Below, piece by piece: positions 18,201 to 25,476 of a stretch of DNA of 36,821 bases; position 1 is the stretch's first letter; every line of letters begins with the position of its first letter. The notes beneath the pieces were generated by a model that was not told the DNA's origin, ran no database searches, and worked only from the letters and a program-made list of their open reading frames with translations. This DNA comes from Caballeronia humi (GTDB taxonomy: Bacteria; Pseudomonadota; Gammaproteobacteria; Burkholderiales; Burkholderiaceae), in the NCBI RefSeq assembly GCF_001544475.1, contig NZ_FCNW02000053.1, forward strand, positions 1 to 36,821, in the 5' to 3' direction. The position numbers were made by a program, and so were the translations under genes.

Positions 18201-18273
18201 CGGTGAAGCGCGACATGCGCGTTTGAGCGACTCGCTCAGGTAGATTTTGAAACAAAGGCTCGCGCGCGTACAT
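15244..18273 (-). CDS. AACS-like adenylation / carrier / thioesterase synthetase
   Basis: A 1009-aa three-domain enzyme. Residues 1-620 resemble acetoacetyl-CoA synthetase, with the family's N-terminal region, ATP motif FSSGTTGKPK, SGGTD, GRSDGVLNVRG and the acyl-transfer lysine in PFTHNGKASE. A phosphopantetheine carrier domain follows (DDNFFELGGHSLL, Ser near 697), then a type I thioesterase (GYSFGG, Ser near 826; Asp in LLDT; His in GKHTDLV). It should activate a small carboxylic acid, perhaps a beta-keto acid, load it on its own carrier and release, cyclise or transfer it. No condensation or ketosynthase domain exists. The start at 18273 is chosen because AREPLFQNLPERVAQ aligns with usual AACS N-termini; ATG 18309 is the alternative. 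It is divergent from the double hydrolase gene. Confidence 0.85.
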   Translation of the reverse strand: MYAREPLFQNLPERVAQTRMSRFTAALEASSGERFGDYPALHAYTTREFRRFWPFFLQWTEGMEWSGRPEPACVGDECETARFFPNVELNYAQSLLGRKIAPDEAPALTARYADGRRESITRGDLRDRVARLAQSLSELGLRPGDRVVAMMRNDAQAIITALAVTALGATLSTAAPETGVQAILDRFAPIEPRMLFAHTTQRSFDTAGSIAAHVAAVAGALPTLTDLVCLDETPLPSTVSQPQHSLRDLIVKGDAGQFEWRHFPFNHPLFIMFSSGTTGKPKCIMHGAGGTLLEHLKEHQLHSDLGPGDKLYFHTSCSWMMWNWQLSVLASGVEIVTYDGPVTEVDTLWRLVADERVTVFGTSPAYLKMSEDAGLEPAKQFALDALRAMMSTGAVLYDTQFEWVNQHVKPLQLQSISGGTDIIGCFVLGNPNLPVHAGEAQCKSLGLDVQAWDQGVSTFMTGELVCVNPFPSRPLGFFGDADGSRFHAAYFKANPGVWTHGDIIEFSGQGSARLHGRSDGVLNVRGINVSPGEIYRILSDIAEIHQAMVVAQAPDETSVIGQRVVLLLVLRQDARMSAALASRVRRELMRQGSAALVPDVIAEVEALPFTHNGKASEAAARDAVNGLPVRNLLSLANPGCVEKISAHPALARKRRELPEPGESTGQTETYLRALWEQLFSFSPIGLDDNFFELGGHSLLAAQMLAEVKRATGRTLPLATLIIAPTVARLAAVIVEDVVQGARPNLVPMRAGRGRPVFMVHSITGSVMECLTLAGTLQSERPVYGLQACGLDGDQEPQRCVVSMARVYVEQMRAVQPSGPYALVGYSFGGLVAFEIAQQLIAAGKKIELLCLLDTYVNERYLPLPAWMRFQSQVMAERVRTFRELSARERLDYVKERLSGAADRIRIRLGKMACKPASDTQGLPPVLRQVRESMRVAMATYRPRRYLGSPIVYVRASIKEDGQGDPLPVWQRVARLGLMVKNVDGKHTDLVVEPNLATVADTLARRLTDA

Positions 18274-18330
18274 ACGCACGCTTCCCCCGAAGATGTTTTC
18301 GCGATTCATCGCGCACCCGTATTGGAACAA

Positions 18331-18839
18331 CGCGTTATAGAGTATTTATTTGCCGCTGGCTCTCGCCTCGGCAATCGCATTCCTACAAATGCCCCACTTT
18401 TGACTAGGGGGTCATTTACCCTCGAGAACAGATTACTGTGACGACTGACAATGCTATGTGCGACCTCGCACAGTCTGCCTAGGTCACGCTTACGGGTAAA
18501 ACCCAATCGACGCTTCTGAAGCCGATATGCCTTGTTCTTGAGAGCTTCGCCTGAACGCTTCTTAAAAGGCAAGCGTTCCAATCACCGCAAAGCCTTGGCG
18601 CTGCTGTCTTTGTCCAGGTCAAATGCGTTTCCAGGTTCGCATAGTGTTGTTTAGCGCACCGAACACATGTCTAAAGCACGATTCAATCGGCCCAAACGCT
18701 TAGAACAAAAAAGAGGCTTTACGTTGATGCGCTACAAGACAAAAACATCGCGCGGTGCGGTTGCAAGAGAAATTGCAACATCCGTTATTTGCCATGCGTT
18801 TATCGCAGGCGACGATCACCCAGCCGGTCGAGGCAATCC
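18331..18839. other. Divergent intergenic promoter region
   Basis: About 500 bp without a credible gene, between the divergent synthetase and hydrolase genes. It must contain promoters for both. The clearest element is the palindrome at 18457-18472. I could not assign -35 and -10 boxes with confidence. Confidence 0.5.
18457..18472. promoter_or_regulatory. Perfect palindrome TGTGCGA-CC-TCGCACA, likely operator
   Basis: Perfect 7-bp arms with a 2-bp centre in the middle of a divergent promoter region. Its position suggests a shared regulator site controlling both the synthetase and the hydrolase operons. No regulator gene is adjacent. Confidence 0.55.
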
Positions 18840-20657
18840 ATGAAACCCATCGCATTCGGTGGTCGCTTTGGATGGCTTCATCCAGGTCACGGTACACGGG
18901 GCGTCGTAATCTGCAGCCCGTTTGGTCATGAAGAAGCGTGGTGCCACAAGGGCATCCGTTATCTCGCCGAGGAATTGTCCGCGTACGGGATTCCTGTGCT
19001 GCGCTTCGACTATCTCGCGACGGGCGACTCCAAGGGCGCCGATGGCAACGCCCATCGGATTGATGCGTTCGTGTCCGATATCGTCGCGGCCGTCAAGGAG
19101 TTGAAGGACCGCACCGGGGTGACAAGCGTGACGCTATGCGGCTTGCGTTTGGGGGCGACTTTTGCGGCGTTGGCATCGCGGCAATGTGCAGTGGACACAC
19201 TCGTGCTGCTCGCGCCGGTTACGCGCGGGCGTGTCTATCTGCGCGAGCTGACGGCGCTGCGCAAGACATGGCTCGAGAATCTCGTGGCGCCTTTGCGTGC
19301 CACGCAACCTGAGAAGCCGTTGAACGTGATGGGACAGCTTTATAGCGACAAGCTTTGCAGGGAGATCGAGGCGATCGATCTTCCGAAGGCAATGGCCGAT
19401 CATCCCGCCTCCCCTGCGCGCGTTCTGGTGATCGATGCTCGGTCCCGGGCGAGCGCCGCACTCTGTTCGACGCTGCGTGGACACGGCGGCGAGGTCGAAA
19501 CAGGCGCTTTCGAAGGCTACTTCGAATACATGGATGAAACCAAATCGTCGGTCGTACCGGCCGACACGTTTGCACGGGCCGCGCAATGGGTGGCGGACAG
19601 CGATCCGGGTACTCGCGTTCGAAGCCCTTCGAACAAAGGCGCACGGCCAAGCGTCTCGCTTGACGACGAAGCGATCATCGATACGCCAGAAGCCCGCGAA
19701 CGTCCCGTCATCTTCGGCAACCACGGCCTCTTCGGCATCTTGTGCGAACCGCGCGGCAGGCTCGCGTATGGTCCCGTCATGCTGATCACCAATACAGCCG
19801 ACACCGTGCATCACGGCGACAGCCGTCGCTCGGTGCGCATTGCGCGGGAAATGGCTCGCCGCGGTATTGCATCGATGCGCATCGATGCGCGCGGGGTCGG
19901 CGACAGTGCACCGCGAATCGCGCAAGGCCCCCTCGACCTGAAGGCATCGATCCATGCGCGCACAACCGTCGAAGACGTGGCGACGGCAGCGGCCTGGCTC
20001 AAGCGCAAGGGCTATAACACGGTCGTCTCGTTCGGAATCTGCTCGGGCGCCTACAGCGCATTGCGTGCTTCGCTCGTGGAGCCTGCGCTCACGGCCGTCA
20101 TCGCGGTCAATCTCGCGCGTTTTCATGTACCCGACGGCATGTCCATGGAGGAACTGGAAGAGCTGCAACGCAACTCGATGAAACGTGTCGGACCTGCGAT
20201 TTTCAAACCATCCAAATGGTGGCTCGTTCTGAGTGGAAAGCGCCGGTTCGGGCCGATCGCGCAGGCGGTCGCAGCGAACCTGATGGCGCGCCTGCGCTCG
20301 CACAGGCTGGTTGCGGCGAGCGACGTCGACGTCGCGACCCATGCGGCTGCGTTGACAGACCCGCATGACGTCGTTCAAGCCCTCGAACGCAAAGGCGTCC
20401 GTACGCTCTTCGTCTACGGTTCAGGCGATGAAGGAATGGAGCAGTTCAATGCGCATTTCGGCAAACGCGGTAAAAAGCTGTCGCGCTTTTCGAATCTCAA
20501 GGCTATCGTTTTCGATGAGCTCGATCACGCGCTTTTCGATCCGCGAGCGGCGGCGAAGGTCGTGGCGCTGAGCGAAGCGTTCATTAAAGATCTGAACCGC
20601 AAGACGACGGCTCCGAAAGTCGCCGATCCGGTGTTTGCAGTGCCACAGCAGCGTTGA
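18840..20657 (+). CDS. Tandem double alpha/beta-hydrolase protein
   Basis: A 605-aa protein made of two alpha/beta-hydrolase halves (about 1-255 and 285-590). They resemble the hydrolases found near exosortase and EPS loci. The first nucleophile elbow is GLRLGA, with Arg103 where Ser is usual. The second is GICSGA, with Cys401. The first half also has the FDYLATGDS segment typical of that family, and the second has RIDARGVGDS. A late LDHALF could supply the histidine of the second site. So the first half may be structural and the second a Cys-type hydrolase or acyltransferase. The ATG at 18840 follows GAGG; the upstream 17-residue extension is arginine-rich and unsupported. It is divergent from the synthetase and 47 bp upstream of the esterase gene, probably in one operon. 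Confidence 0.75.
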   Translation: MKPIAFGGRFGWLHPGHGTRGVVICSPFGHEEAWCHKGIRYLAEELSAYGIPVLRFDYLATGDSKGADGNAHRIDAFVSDIVAAVKELKDRTGVTSVTLCGLRLGATFAALASRQCAVDTLVLLAPVTRGRVYLRELTALRKTWLENLVAPLRATQPEKPLNVMGQLYSDKLCREIEAIDLPKAMADHPASPARVLVIDARSRASAALCSTLRGHGGEVETGAFEGYFEYMDETKSSVVPADTFARAAQWVADSDPGTRVRSPSNKGARPSVSLDDEAIIDTPEARERPVIFGNHGLFGILCEPRGRLAYGPVMLITNTADTVHHGDSRRSVRIAREMARRGIASMRIDARGVGDSAPRIAQGPLDLKASIHARTTVEDVATAAAWLKRKGYNTVVSFGICSGAYSALRASLVEPALTAVIAVNLARFHVPDGMSMEELEELQRNSMKRVGPAIFKPSKWWLVLSGKRRFGPIAQAVAANLMARLRSHRLVAASDVDVATHAAALTDPHDVVQALERKGVRTLFVYGSGDEGMEQFNAHFGKRGKKLSRFSNLKAIVFDELDHALFDPRAAAKVVALSEAFIKDLNRKTTAPKVADPVFAVPQQR

Positions 20658-20704
20658 TGGTCGGGGCGCGGACCTGAAGCTTGTGCTTCACAAGGAGGAA
20701 GACC

Positions 20705-22255
20705 GTGAAACGATGGATACGCGTGCTTTTGCAAGCGGTGCTAGTGGTCGTCATCGTGATGCCGGACACGACACATTATTTTGCACAAGGCACCGCATCC
20801 GCGGCATCGTGGACGGGCACTTGGTCGATGGCGCCCTCCATCACCGATGATTCCGGCTTCAACAACCAGACGGTACGGCAGATTGTGCGCACCAGCATCG
20901 GCGGGATATCGGCACGGATCCGCGTGTCGAATCTCTATGGCACCACGCCGCTCGTGATCGGCAATGCGCGCATCGCCCGACGTGCGCAAGGTCAGCAGGC
21001 GGTGACGGGTAGCGACCGCGCCATCACTTTCGGCGGCCAGCCGAATGTAACGATCGCTGCGGGCGCGTCGGCCGTGAGCGATCCGGTTGTGTTCCAGGTC
21101 CCTGCCCTCTCCGACGTCGCCATAAGCCTTTATTTCCCCTCGCAGACCCCTTCACGGTCTACCGGGCACGTCGACGGCTTGCAGGACGCCTATATCGCTT
21201 CTGGGGACGTCAGCGCCGATCCTGTGTTCTCGGGCGGGATTGCGAATTCCACAGGCGGCCAGTCCTACTACTTCCTCACGAACCTCGACGTACTGAACGA
21301 CGCCGCGACGGGCTCGGTCGTCGCGTTCGGCGCCTCCATTACGGACGGCCTCGCGTCAAGCGCCAACAGCAACCGGCGCTGGCCCAATCGCCTCGCGGTA
21401 CGGCTGCAGCAGGCCGGTATGACCGTGGGCGTGCTGAACAAGGGGATCAGCGGCAACAACTTCTTCACCGACAGCGCCGGCCAGGCTGGCCTCACGCGCT
21501 TCGCTCGCGATGCCCTGCAGCAACCGGGCGCCAAGTGGGTGATCATCTCCGATAACGCAATCAACACCCTCAACACCGACACCCCTTCGACCGCGCCACA
21601 ACTGATCAGCGCGTTGCAGCAGCTGATCGAGCGGGCTCATCGCGTCAACATCAAGGTGATCTGCTCGACGCTGACGCCGTTCAGCGCAACGGGCGATATT
21701 GAAGCGGCGCGCCAGCAAGTGAACGCGTTCGTCCTGAACTCGACGAACGGCTGCGACGCGGTGCTGGATCAGGCGCAAGCCGTGAGCGATCCGGCCAATA
21801 CCGCCGCGTTGCTGCCGGCCTATGACAGCGGCGATCATTTGCATCCGAACGAGGCGGGTTTGCAAGCAATCGCCAACGCGCTGGATCTCGATGCGCTCGC
21901 GGTCCTGCCGCCGATCCGGGCGCCGTCAGCGTGCGGCCAATTGGCGCCGGGCCAGGGTTTCGCGCGCGGCCAGAAGCTGTCATCGTGCGACAACCGCTTC
22001 AATCTCAATATGCAAGCCGATGGAGATCTGACGGTGACGCAGTCGGGCACGACGCTGTGGTCGGCTGGCACGAAGGGGTCGGCGGCAGCCGAAGTGCGGA
22101 TGCAGGAAAACGGCAACCTTGTCACATTCGACTCCGACGGGACGCCTGTTTGGGAAAGCGGCACGCCAGGCAATGACGGCGCCTACACGCACATGCAGAA
22201 CGACGGAAACCTAGTCATCTATACACGCAGCGGCGCGATATGGGCGTATCGATAG
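20705..22255 (+). CDS. Secreted SGNH esterase with bulb-type lectin domain
   Basis: A 516-aa exported protein. The GTG start at 20705 follows AAGGAGG; the signal peptide is MKRWIRVLLQAVLVVVIVM with cleavage near ASA-ASW. An SGNH/GDSL hydrolase domain follows. Its nucleophile is Ser211 in FGASITDG, with Ala instead of the usual Asp. A diverged block III (SDNA) keeps the Asn, and DHLHPN supplies Asp and His. The last 110 residues are a D-mannose-binding bulb lectin with three repeats (MQADGDL, MQENGNLV, MQNDGNLVIY). The predicted role is removal of O-acyl groups from a polysaccharide while held by the lectin domain, outside the cell or in the periplasm. It probably shares an operon with the double hydrolase gene and ends at a terminator. 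Confidence 0.82.
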   Translation: MKRWIRVLLQAVLVVVIVMPDTTHYFAQGTASAASWTGTWSMAPSITDDSGFNNQTVRQIVRTSIGGISARIRVSNLYGTTPLVIGNARIARRAQGQQAVTGSDRAITFGGQPNVTIAAGASAVSDPVVFQVPALSDVAISLYFPSQTPSRSTGHVDGLQDAYIASGDVSADPVFSGGIANSTGGQSYYFLTNLDVLNDAATGSVVAFGASITDGLASSANSNRRWPNRLAVRLQQAGMTVGVLNKGISGNNFFTDSAGQAGLTRFARDALQQPGAKWVIISDNAINTLNTDTPSTAPQLISALQQLIERAHRVNIKVICSTLTPFSATGDIEAARQQVNAFVLNSTNGCDAVLDQAQAVSDPANTAALLPAYDSGDHLHPNEAGLQAIANALDLDALAVLPPIRAPSACGQLAPGQGFARGQKLSSCDNRFNLNMQADGDLTVTQSGTTLWSAGTKGSAAAEVRMQENGNLVTFDSDGTPVWESGTPGNDGAYTHMQNDGNLVIYTRSGAIWAYR

Positions 22256-22284
22256 CGAGGGCGCGAGGCGTCTTTGGTCTTCTA

Positions 22285-22313
22285 TTGCCTCGCGGGCACG
22301 AGGCAACTTATTT
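22285..22313. terminator. Convergent-gene terminator
   Basis: TTGCCTCG-CGGGCA-CGAGGCAA is a perfect 8-bp stem followed by CTTATTTT on the plus strand. It lies 29 bp after the esterase stop and overlaps the end of the small minus-strand gene, so it may serve both. Confidence 0.7.
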
Positions 22314-22481
22314 TCGTGACCATGTCGGACGCTCGTGTTCATGGAGTCGTCGCGCGGCGGCATTGTTCTTCCGTATCTTCTTTTTGTCGGACTTGAAGAA
22401 GAGGATATCCAGTACGGCCAACAACGAGAGTGCGACCATCGCGACGAAAACAATCGTCCCGATGATGCTTAAAATTGTCAT
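22308..22481 (-). CDS. Small membrane protein (57 aa), unknown function
   Basis: The ATG at 22481 follows GGAGG at about 4-5 bp. The product starts MTILSIIGTIVFVAMVALSL and continues with a hydrophobic run to about residue 29, then a basic tail (KSDKKKIRKNN...RRLHEHERP). It looks like a single-pass inner-membrane protein with a positive cytoplasmic tail. I do not recognise a family. It is convergent with the esterase gene and shares its terminator. Confidence 0.6.
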   Translation of the reverse strand: MTILSIIGTIVFVAMVALSLLAVLDILFFKSDKKKIRKNNAAARRLHEHERPTWSRK

Positions 22482-22526
22482 ATGCCCTCCGTCAGTTAAG
22501 GGGAAGCGCGGCTGCTTCAGTTTTTG

Positions 22527-22769
22527 TCACGCGTCGTTCGGATGCCGACGCTCGTCGCGCTTTCGGGCGTTTTCGATGCTGGCCTCTGTTCGGTGCGGCA
22601 ATCGTCGCTCAATCGCGAAGATGCGCTCGACGAAGGCAATGGTCAGCCAGGTCAAACCCCTTTCCTCCAATAACGTTACGACGGTATCACAGGTTTCATT
22701 GCGCCGAAAAAACGTGATGGTGTTGTGGGTCAAATTGAAAGTCTCATTCTGCACCAACAGGCCGAGCAC
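22527..22769 (-). CDS. Possible small hypothetical protein
   Basis: An 80-codon open frame with a charged, protein-like C-terminus (IERRLPHRTEASIENARKR). The GTG start lacks a clear ribosome site, and no family is recognised. It may be a fragment of a longer lost gene or a chance frame beside the plasmid origin. Confidence 0.3.
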   Translation of the reverse strand: MLGLLVQNETFNLTHNTITFFRRNETCDTVVTLLEERGLTWLTIAFVERIFAIERRLPHRTEASIENARKRDERRHPNDA

Positions 22770-22837
22770 GGCGGGGAGTGGATTGGTGCACTACCGTGAA
22801 GGTTCGTCTGCAAACAGAGGGAAGCGCTGCCGATTAG

Positions 22838-23185
22838 TATCGGGTTTCTAGCGATAGGTCGAACTATCGGGTTTCCAGCGACGATCATTGATCAAGCATG
22901 GCACTATCGGGTTTCTAGCGATGCTCTACTTGATTAATAAAGATTAAAGAAAGATTAGCGTCGGCAAAACCTAATTTAACTATTTGATTTTTATAAATAA
23001 TTTCTAGTACTTCGATCGCTAGCCACCCGATATCATCGTCGCTAGGAACCCGATATCTCGTCGCTGGAAACCCGAATTTGGTCGCTAGAAACCCGAGTGC
23101 CAAACATCGCTGGGAACCCGATGGTTATCCACAGGGCTCGATACCTCGAAAACAGTAAATTTTGACCATCGCTGGAAACCCGATA
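22838..23185. repeat. Iteron origin 1 (TrfA-type oriV)
   Basis: Nine copies of a 17-bp iteron, TATCGGGTTTCTAGCGA and close variants. Three are direct (22838, 22865, 22905) and six inverted (23016, 23039, 23061, 23082, 23107, 23169). Four neighbouring gaps are 21-25 bp, about two helical turns, as in origins bound by a winged-helix initiator on one face. Between the two blocks (about 22926-23010) is an AT-rich stretch suited to strand opening. A DnaA box lies among the inverted copies. The last iteron is 44 bp before the trfA-like start, so it probably also autoregulates that gene. Confidence 0.85.
23125..23133 (+). promoter_or_regulatory. DnaA box TTATCCACA
   Basis: Exact match to the consensus TTATNCACA. 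It lies between inverted iterons five and six of origin 1, as expected for an initiator plus DnaA origin. Confidence 0.75.
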
Positions 23186-23228
23186 CACGGCCCTTGATAG
23201 TGCCCCGAAGATTCTTATACTGAGGCGC

Positions 23229-24098
23229 ATGACAAATCCAGTCGAACTCGCGAAAAAAATCGCCGAAAAAGCAATGGCCAATACTGTCAAAAACCGAGCG
23301 GCCATGCCGGCTGCGTCGACGCTCACGCAAATCCCGTTATGGCCGCCGAACGTTCGCGGTATGCCGAACTCACTGGCTCGGTCTGCGCTCTTCAACGTGA
23401 ATAAAGCGTCAGCTCCGCGAGAGCATTATCGAGGCAAGGAGATCGCGAGCGTCGACGGGACCACCATCACACTCAAGGGCGAGGAGTTGCGGCAGGATGA
23501 CGCCGACGTCTTTCTTGAGATACTGCACCTTGCACGCGACACGCAATTGTCTGAACGTGTTGAATTCACGGGCTACGCGATGTTGAAGCTGCTTGGATGG
23601 GACACATCAAGCAAGGGTTACGCACGCCTCGTGACGACCATCGAACGGCTGCAGCAAAGTACCGTCAATGTAAAATTCGATGGAAACAAGAAAGGCTTCC
23701 AAGGACAGTTGGTTCGGAAGTTCCTGTGGAGAGATGGCGCTGAGACAGGAACGGATGGCAAGACACGCTGGACCGCTTATATCGAACCTGAGATCGCGTC
23801 GTTGTTTAGTCACGACGACTACACGCGCTTAGCTCGGGAACAGCGACAGCGCCTCAAATCCGAACTGTCGAAGTGGTTGCATAGCTATTACCACACACAC
23901 GCTGTGCCATTTCCACACAAGGTCGCATTCATTCACCAACAGTGCGGATCGCAGACCAAAGCGCTTTCACATTTCCGAGTGAATTTAAAAAAGGCACTTG
24001 AAGAACTTGTACGACTCGGATTTCTCGTTGCTTGGCGCATCGACGAAACTGATCTGGTGCATGTTGTTCGAGTCGGCGCGCGTCGCGTCGCTAACTAG
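23229..24098 (+). CDS. trfA: TrfA-family plasmid replication initiator
   Basis: A 289-aa initiator of the TrfA family. Such proteins bind iterons and load host DnaA and DnaB at the origin. The diagnostic N-terminal block reads LWPPNVRGMPNSLARSALF and then GEELRQDDADVFLEILHLAR, close to the IncP TrfA pattern. Two winged-helix domains follow. The ATG at 23229 comes after GAGG. Iterons of origin 1 lie directly upstream. The gene converges with the second initiator, only 69 bp away. The iteron sequence is not the IncP one, so this is a divergent TrfA group. Confidence 0.88.
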   Translation: MTNPVELAKKIAEKAMANTVKNRAAMPAASTLTQIPLWPPNVRGMPNSLARSALFNVNKASAPREHYRGKEIASVDGTTITLKGEELRQDDADVFLEILHLARDTQLSERVEFTGYAMLKLLGWDTSSKGYARLVTTIERLQQSTVNVKFDGNKKGFQGQLVRKFLWRDGAETGTDGKTRWTAYIEPEIASLFSHDDYTRLAREQRQRLKSELSKWLHSYYHTHAVPFPHKVAFIHQQCGSQTKALSHFRVNLKKALEELVRLGFLVAWRIDETDLVHVVRVGARRVAN

Positions 24099-24167
24099 TC
24101 CCCTCCAATACTGCTTCTGCTCTGGCGTGCGTCAGGCGTCCGCGGTCATTCGCCGACGCGACATGCT

Positions 24168-25388
24168 TCATGCCTTGATACGCGCCGAAATCGTCGCACG
24201 TAACCAGGCGGTGTAAGCCGTGCGCTCGAGCACGTCCTTAAATGTTCCCGTTTCGGACTGGTACGACATGCCTTTCCCGCCATCGGCAAGATATTTGGCC
24301 GCGAGTTTTCTCCGCTCTGTATTCGGAAGTGCCTTGATTGCCGCAGTGGTTTCGCGAGCCCGAGCATCGGCCGCGGCTTCTACAGTCTTCTTTTTTTCTT
24401 CCGCGGACCTGGCCGCAGCTAGCTTTTCTTCCTGCAATCGCTCCTGTGGACTGACTTCGAGGTTGTTGCCATTTTCGAAAATGCTGCGGGCATAACCGCC
24501 CGGGCTTCCACTAATTTGATTCTTCCGAGCCTTCTCTTCGACGTAGATCGCTGTCTGAAGCGCTCTGGCGGGTTCCTGCTGTATCCAGGTGATGGCTAAT
24601 CGATCACCGATGCCGAGCGCCGTGAGGCGTCGGAACGAGTCCGACGCACGGATCTTGTCTTGATCGTCTTCATCGCCGCCGTCATACACCGACTTCTGCG
24701 GATTCTCCGCGACGAGAAAGCGGATCTCGGCAACTCGACGCGCCTCGCGCTTGTACTCGGGCGTAACGAGGATGTTTGAAACCAGATTGACTTCCTTGAC
24801 GGCTTTCTTAATGACTTCGCTGGAGAAGTGCTTGAACTCGTCATACATGCTCGCGTCGGCGCCTAGCAGACGTCTCCACGTTTCGACGGGAATCCAGCCG
24901 GTCGAGCCCGTGCGTTTGAATCGCAGGCAGTTTTCATAGAGCGCGAGCGCATAGCCCCCGCTGAATTGCCGCTGGACGTTGATGTTGATCAGCGTGTAGA
25001 TATCGGGATTGGCCAGTTTCCTGGCCAGCCAATCGCTGTATTCGTATGAGCACACCCCGTTTCTGATCCCGGCATGCGAAAGCAATGGCGAAGCGGCCCA
25101 TTCTGACTTCCCTCCTTCGTGCAGCAAGTCGAACGAGATCGGCGTCGACATGATCTTGAGAAGTGCCTTCTTGAGGGCATCGGTATTTTTACTGTCGAAC
25201 CCCAGCATCGTACAAAGGATGCCGACAGGCAAAGAATGGGTTTTGCTGGTTAGTAACTCGTCGAAAGCATTTAACAGAAGGACGTTGACGATTTTCCTCT
25301 CGAGCAATGAAAGCTCACCGCTCACATGCACGGTAGCCACGTGTTTTCGTAGTTCGCTCGCCGGAGGCTGGGGTCTAACATTAGGCAT
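24168..25388 (-). CDS. Rep_3-family (RepB-type) replication initiator
   Basis: A 406-aa initiator. The N-terminal winged-helix domain has the family pattern SGELSLLERKIVNVLLLNAF followed by LPVGILCTMLGFDSKN; a second winged helix covers about residues 130-230. The C-terminal third is charged and coiled-coil-like (RLQEEKLAAARSAEEKKKTV), longer than in small plasmids and usual for large Burkholderia replicons. The ATG at 25388 has GGAG at 6-bp spacing and is preferred to the upstream in-frame starts. Its iterons (25477-25995) lie just upstream. It is unrelated in sequence to the TrfA-like protein next to it. Confidence 0.87.
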   Translation of the reverse strand: MPNVRPQPPASELRKHVATVHVSGELSLLERKIVNVLLLNAFDELLTSKTHSLPVGILCTMLGFDSKNTDALKKALLKIMSTPISFDLLHEGGKSEWAASPLLSHAGIRNGVCSYEYSDWLARKLANPDIYTLININVQRQFSGGYALALYENCLRFKRTGSTGWIPVETWRRLLGADASMYDEFKHFSSEVIKKAVKEVNLVSNILVTPEYKREARRVAEIRFLVAENPQKSVYDGGDEDDQDKIRASDSFRRLTALGIGDRLAITWIQQEPARALQTAIYVEEKARKNQISGSPGGYARSIFENGNNLEVSPQERLQEEKLAAARSAEEKKKTVEAAADARARETTAAIKALPNTERRKLAAKYLADGGKGMSYQSETGTFKDVLERTAYTAWLRATISARIKA

Positions 25389-25476
25389 GTGCCGCTCCAT
25401 TAAGCGGACGATTGTAAGCACTCGGAGTCAGGTCCTCAAGAGAAAGAACATGACCTTTTGATAGCGACTCCGTTCG

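Noticed and set aside
19134..20378. Minus-strand open frame of 414 codons
   Set aside because: Antisense to the double hydrolase, whose motifs and ribosome site are clear.
22838..23185. CRISPR-like repeat array
   Set aside because: Repeats are 17 bp, occur in both orientations, have gaps too short for spacers and lie beside an initiator gene. They are iterons.
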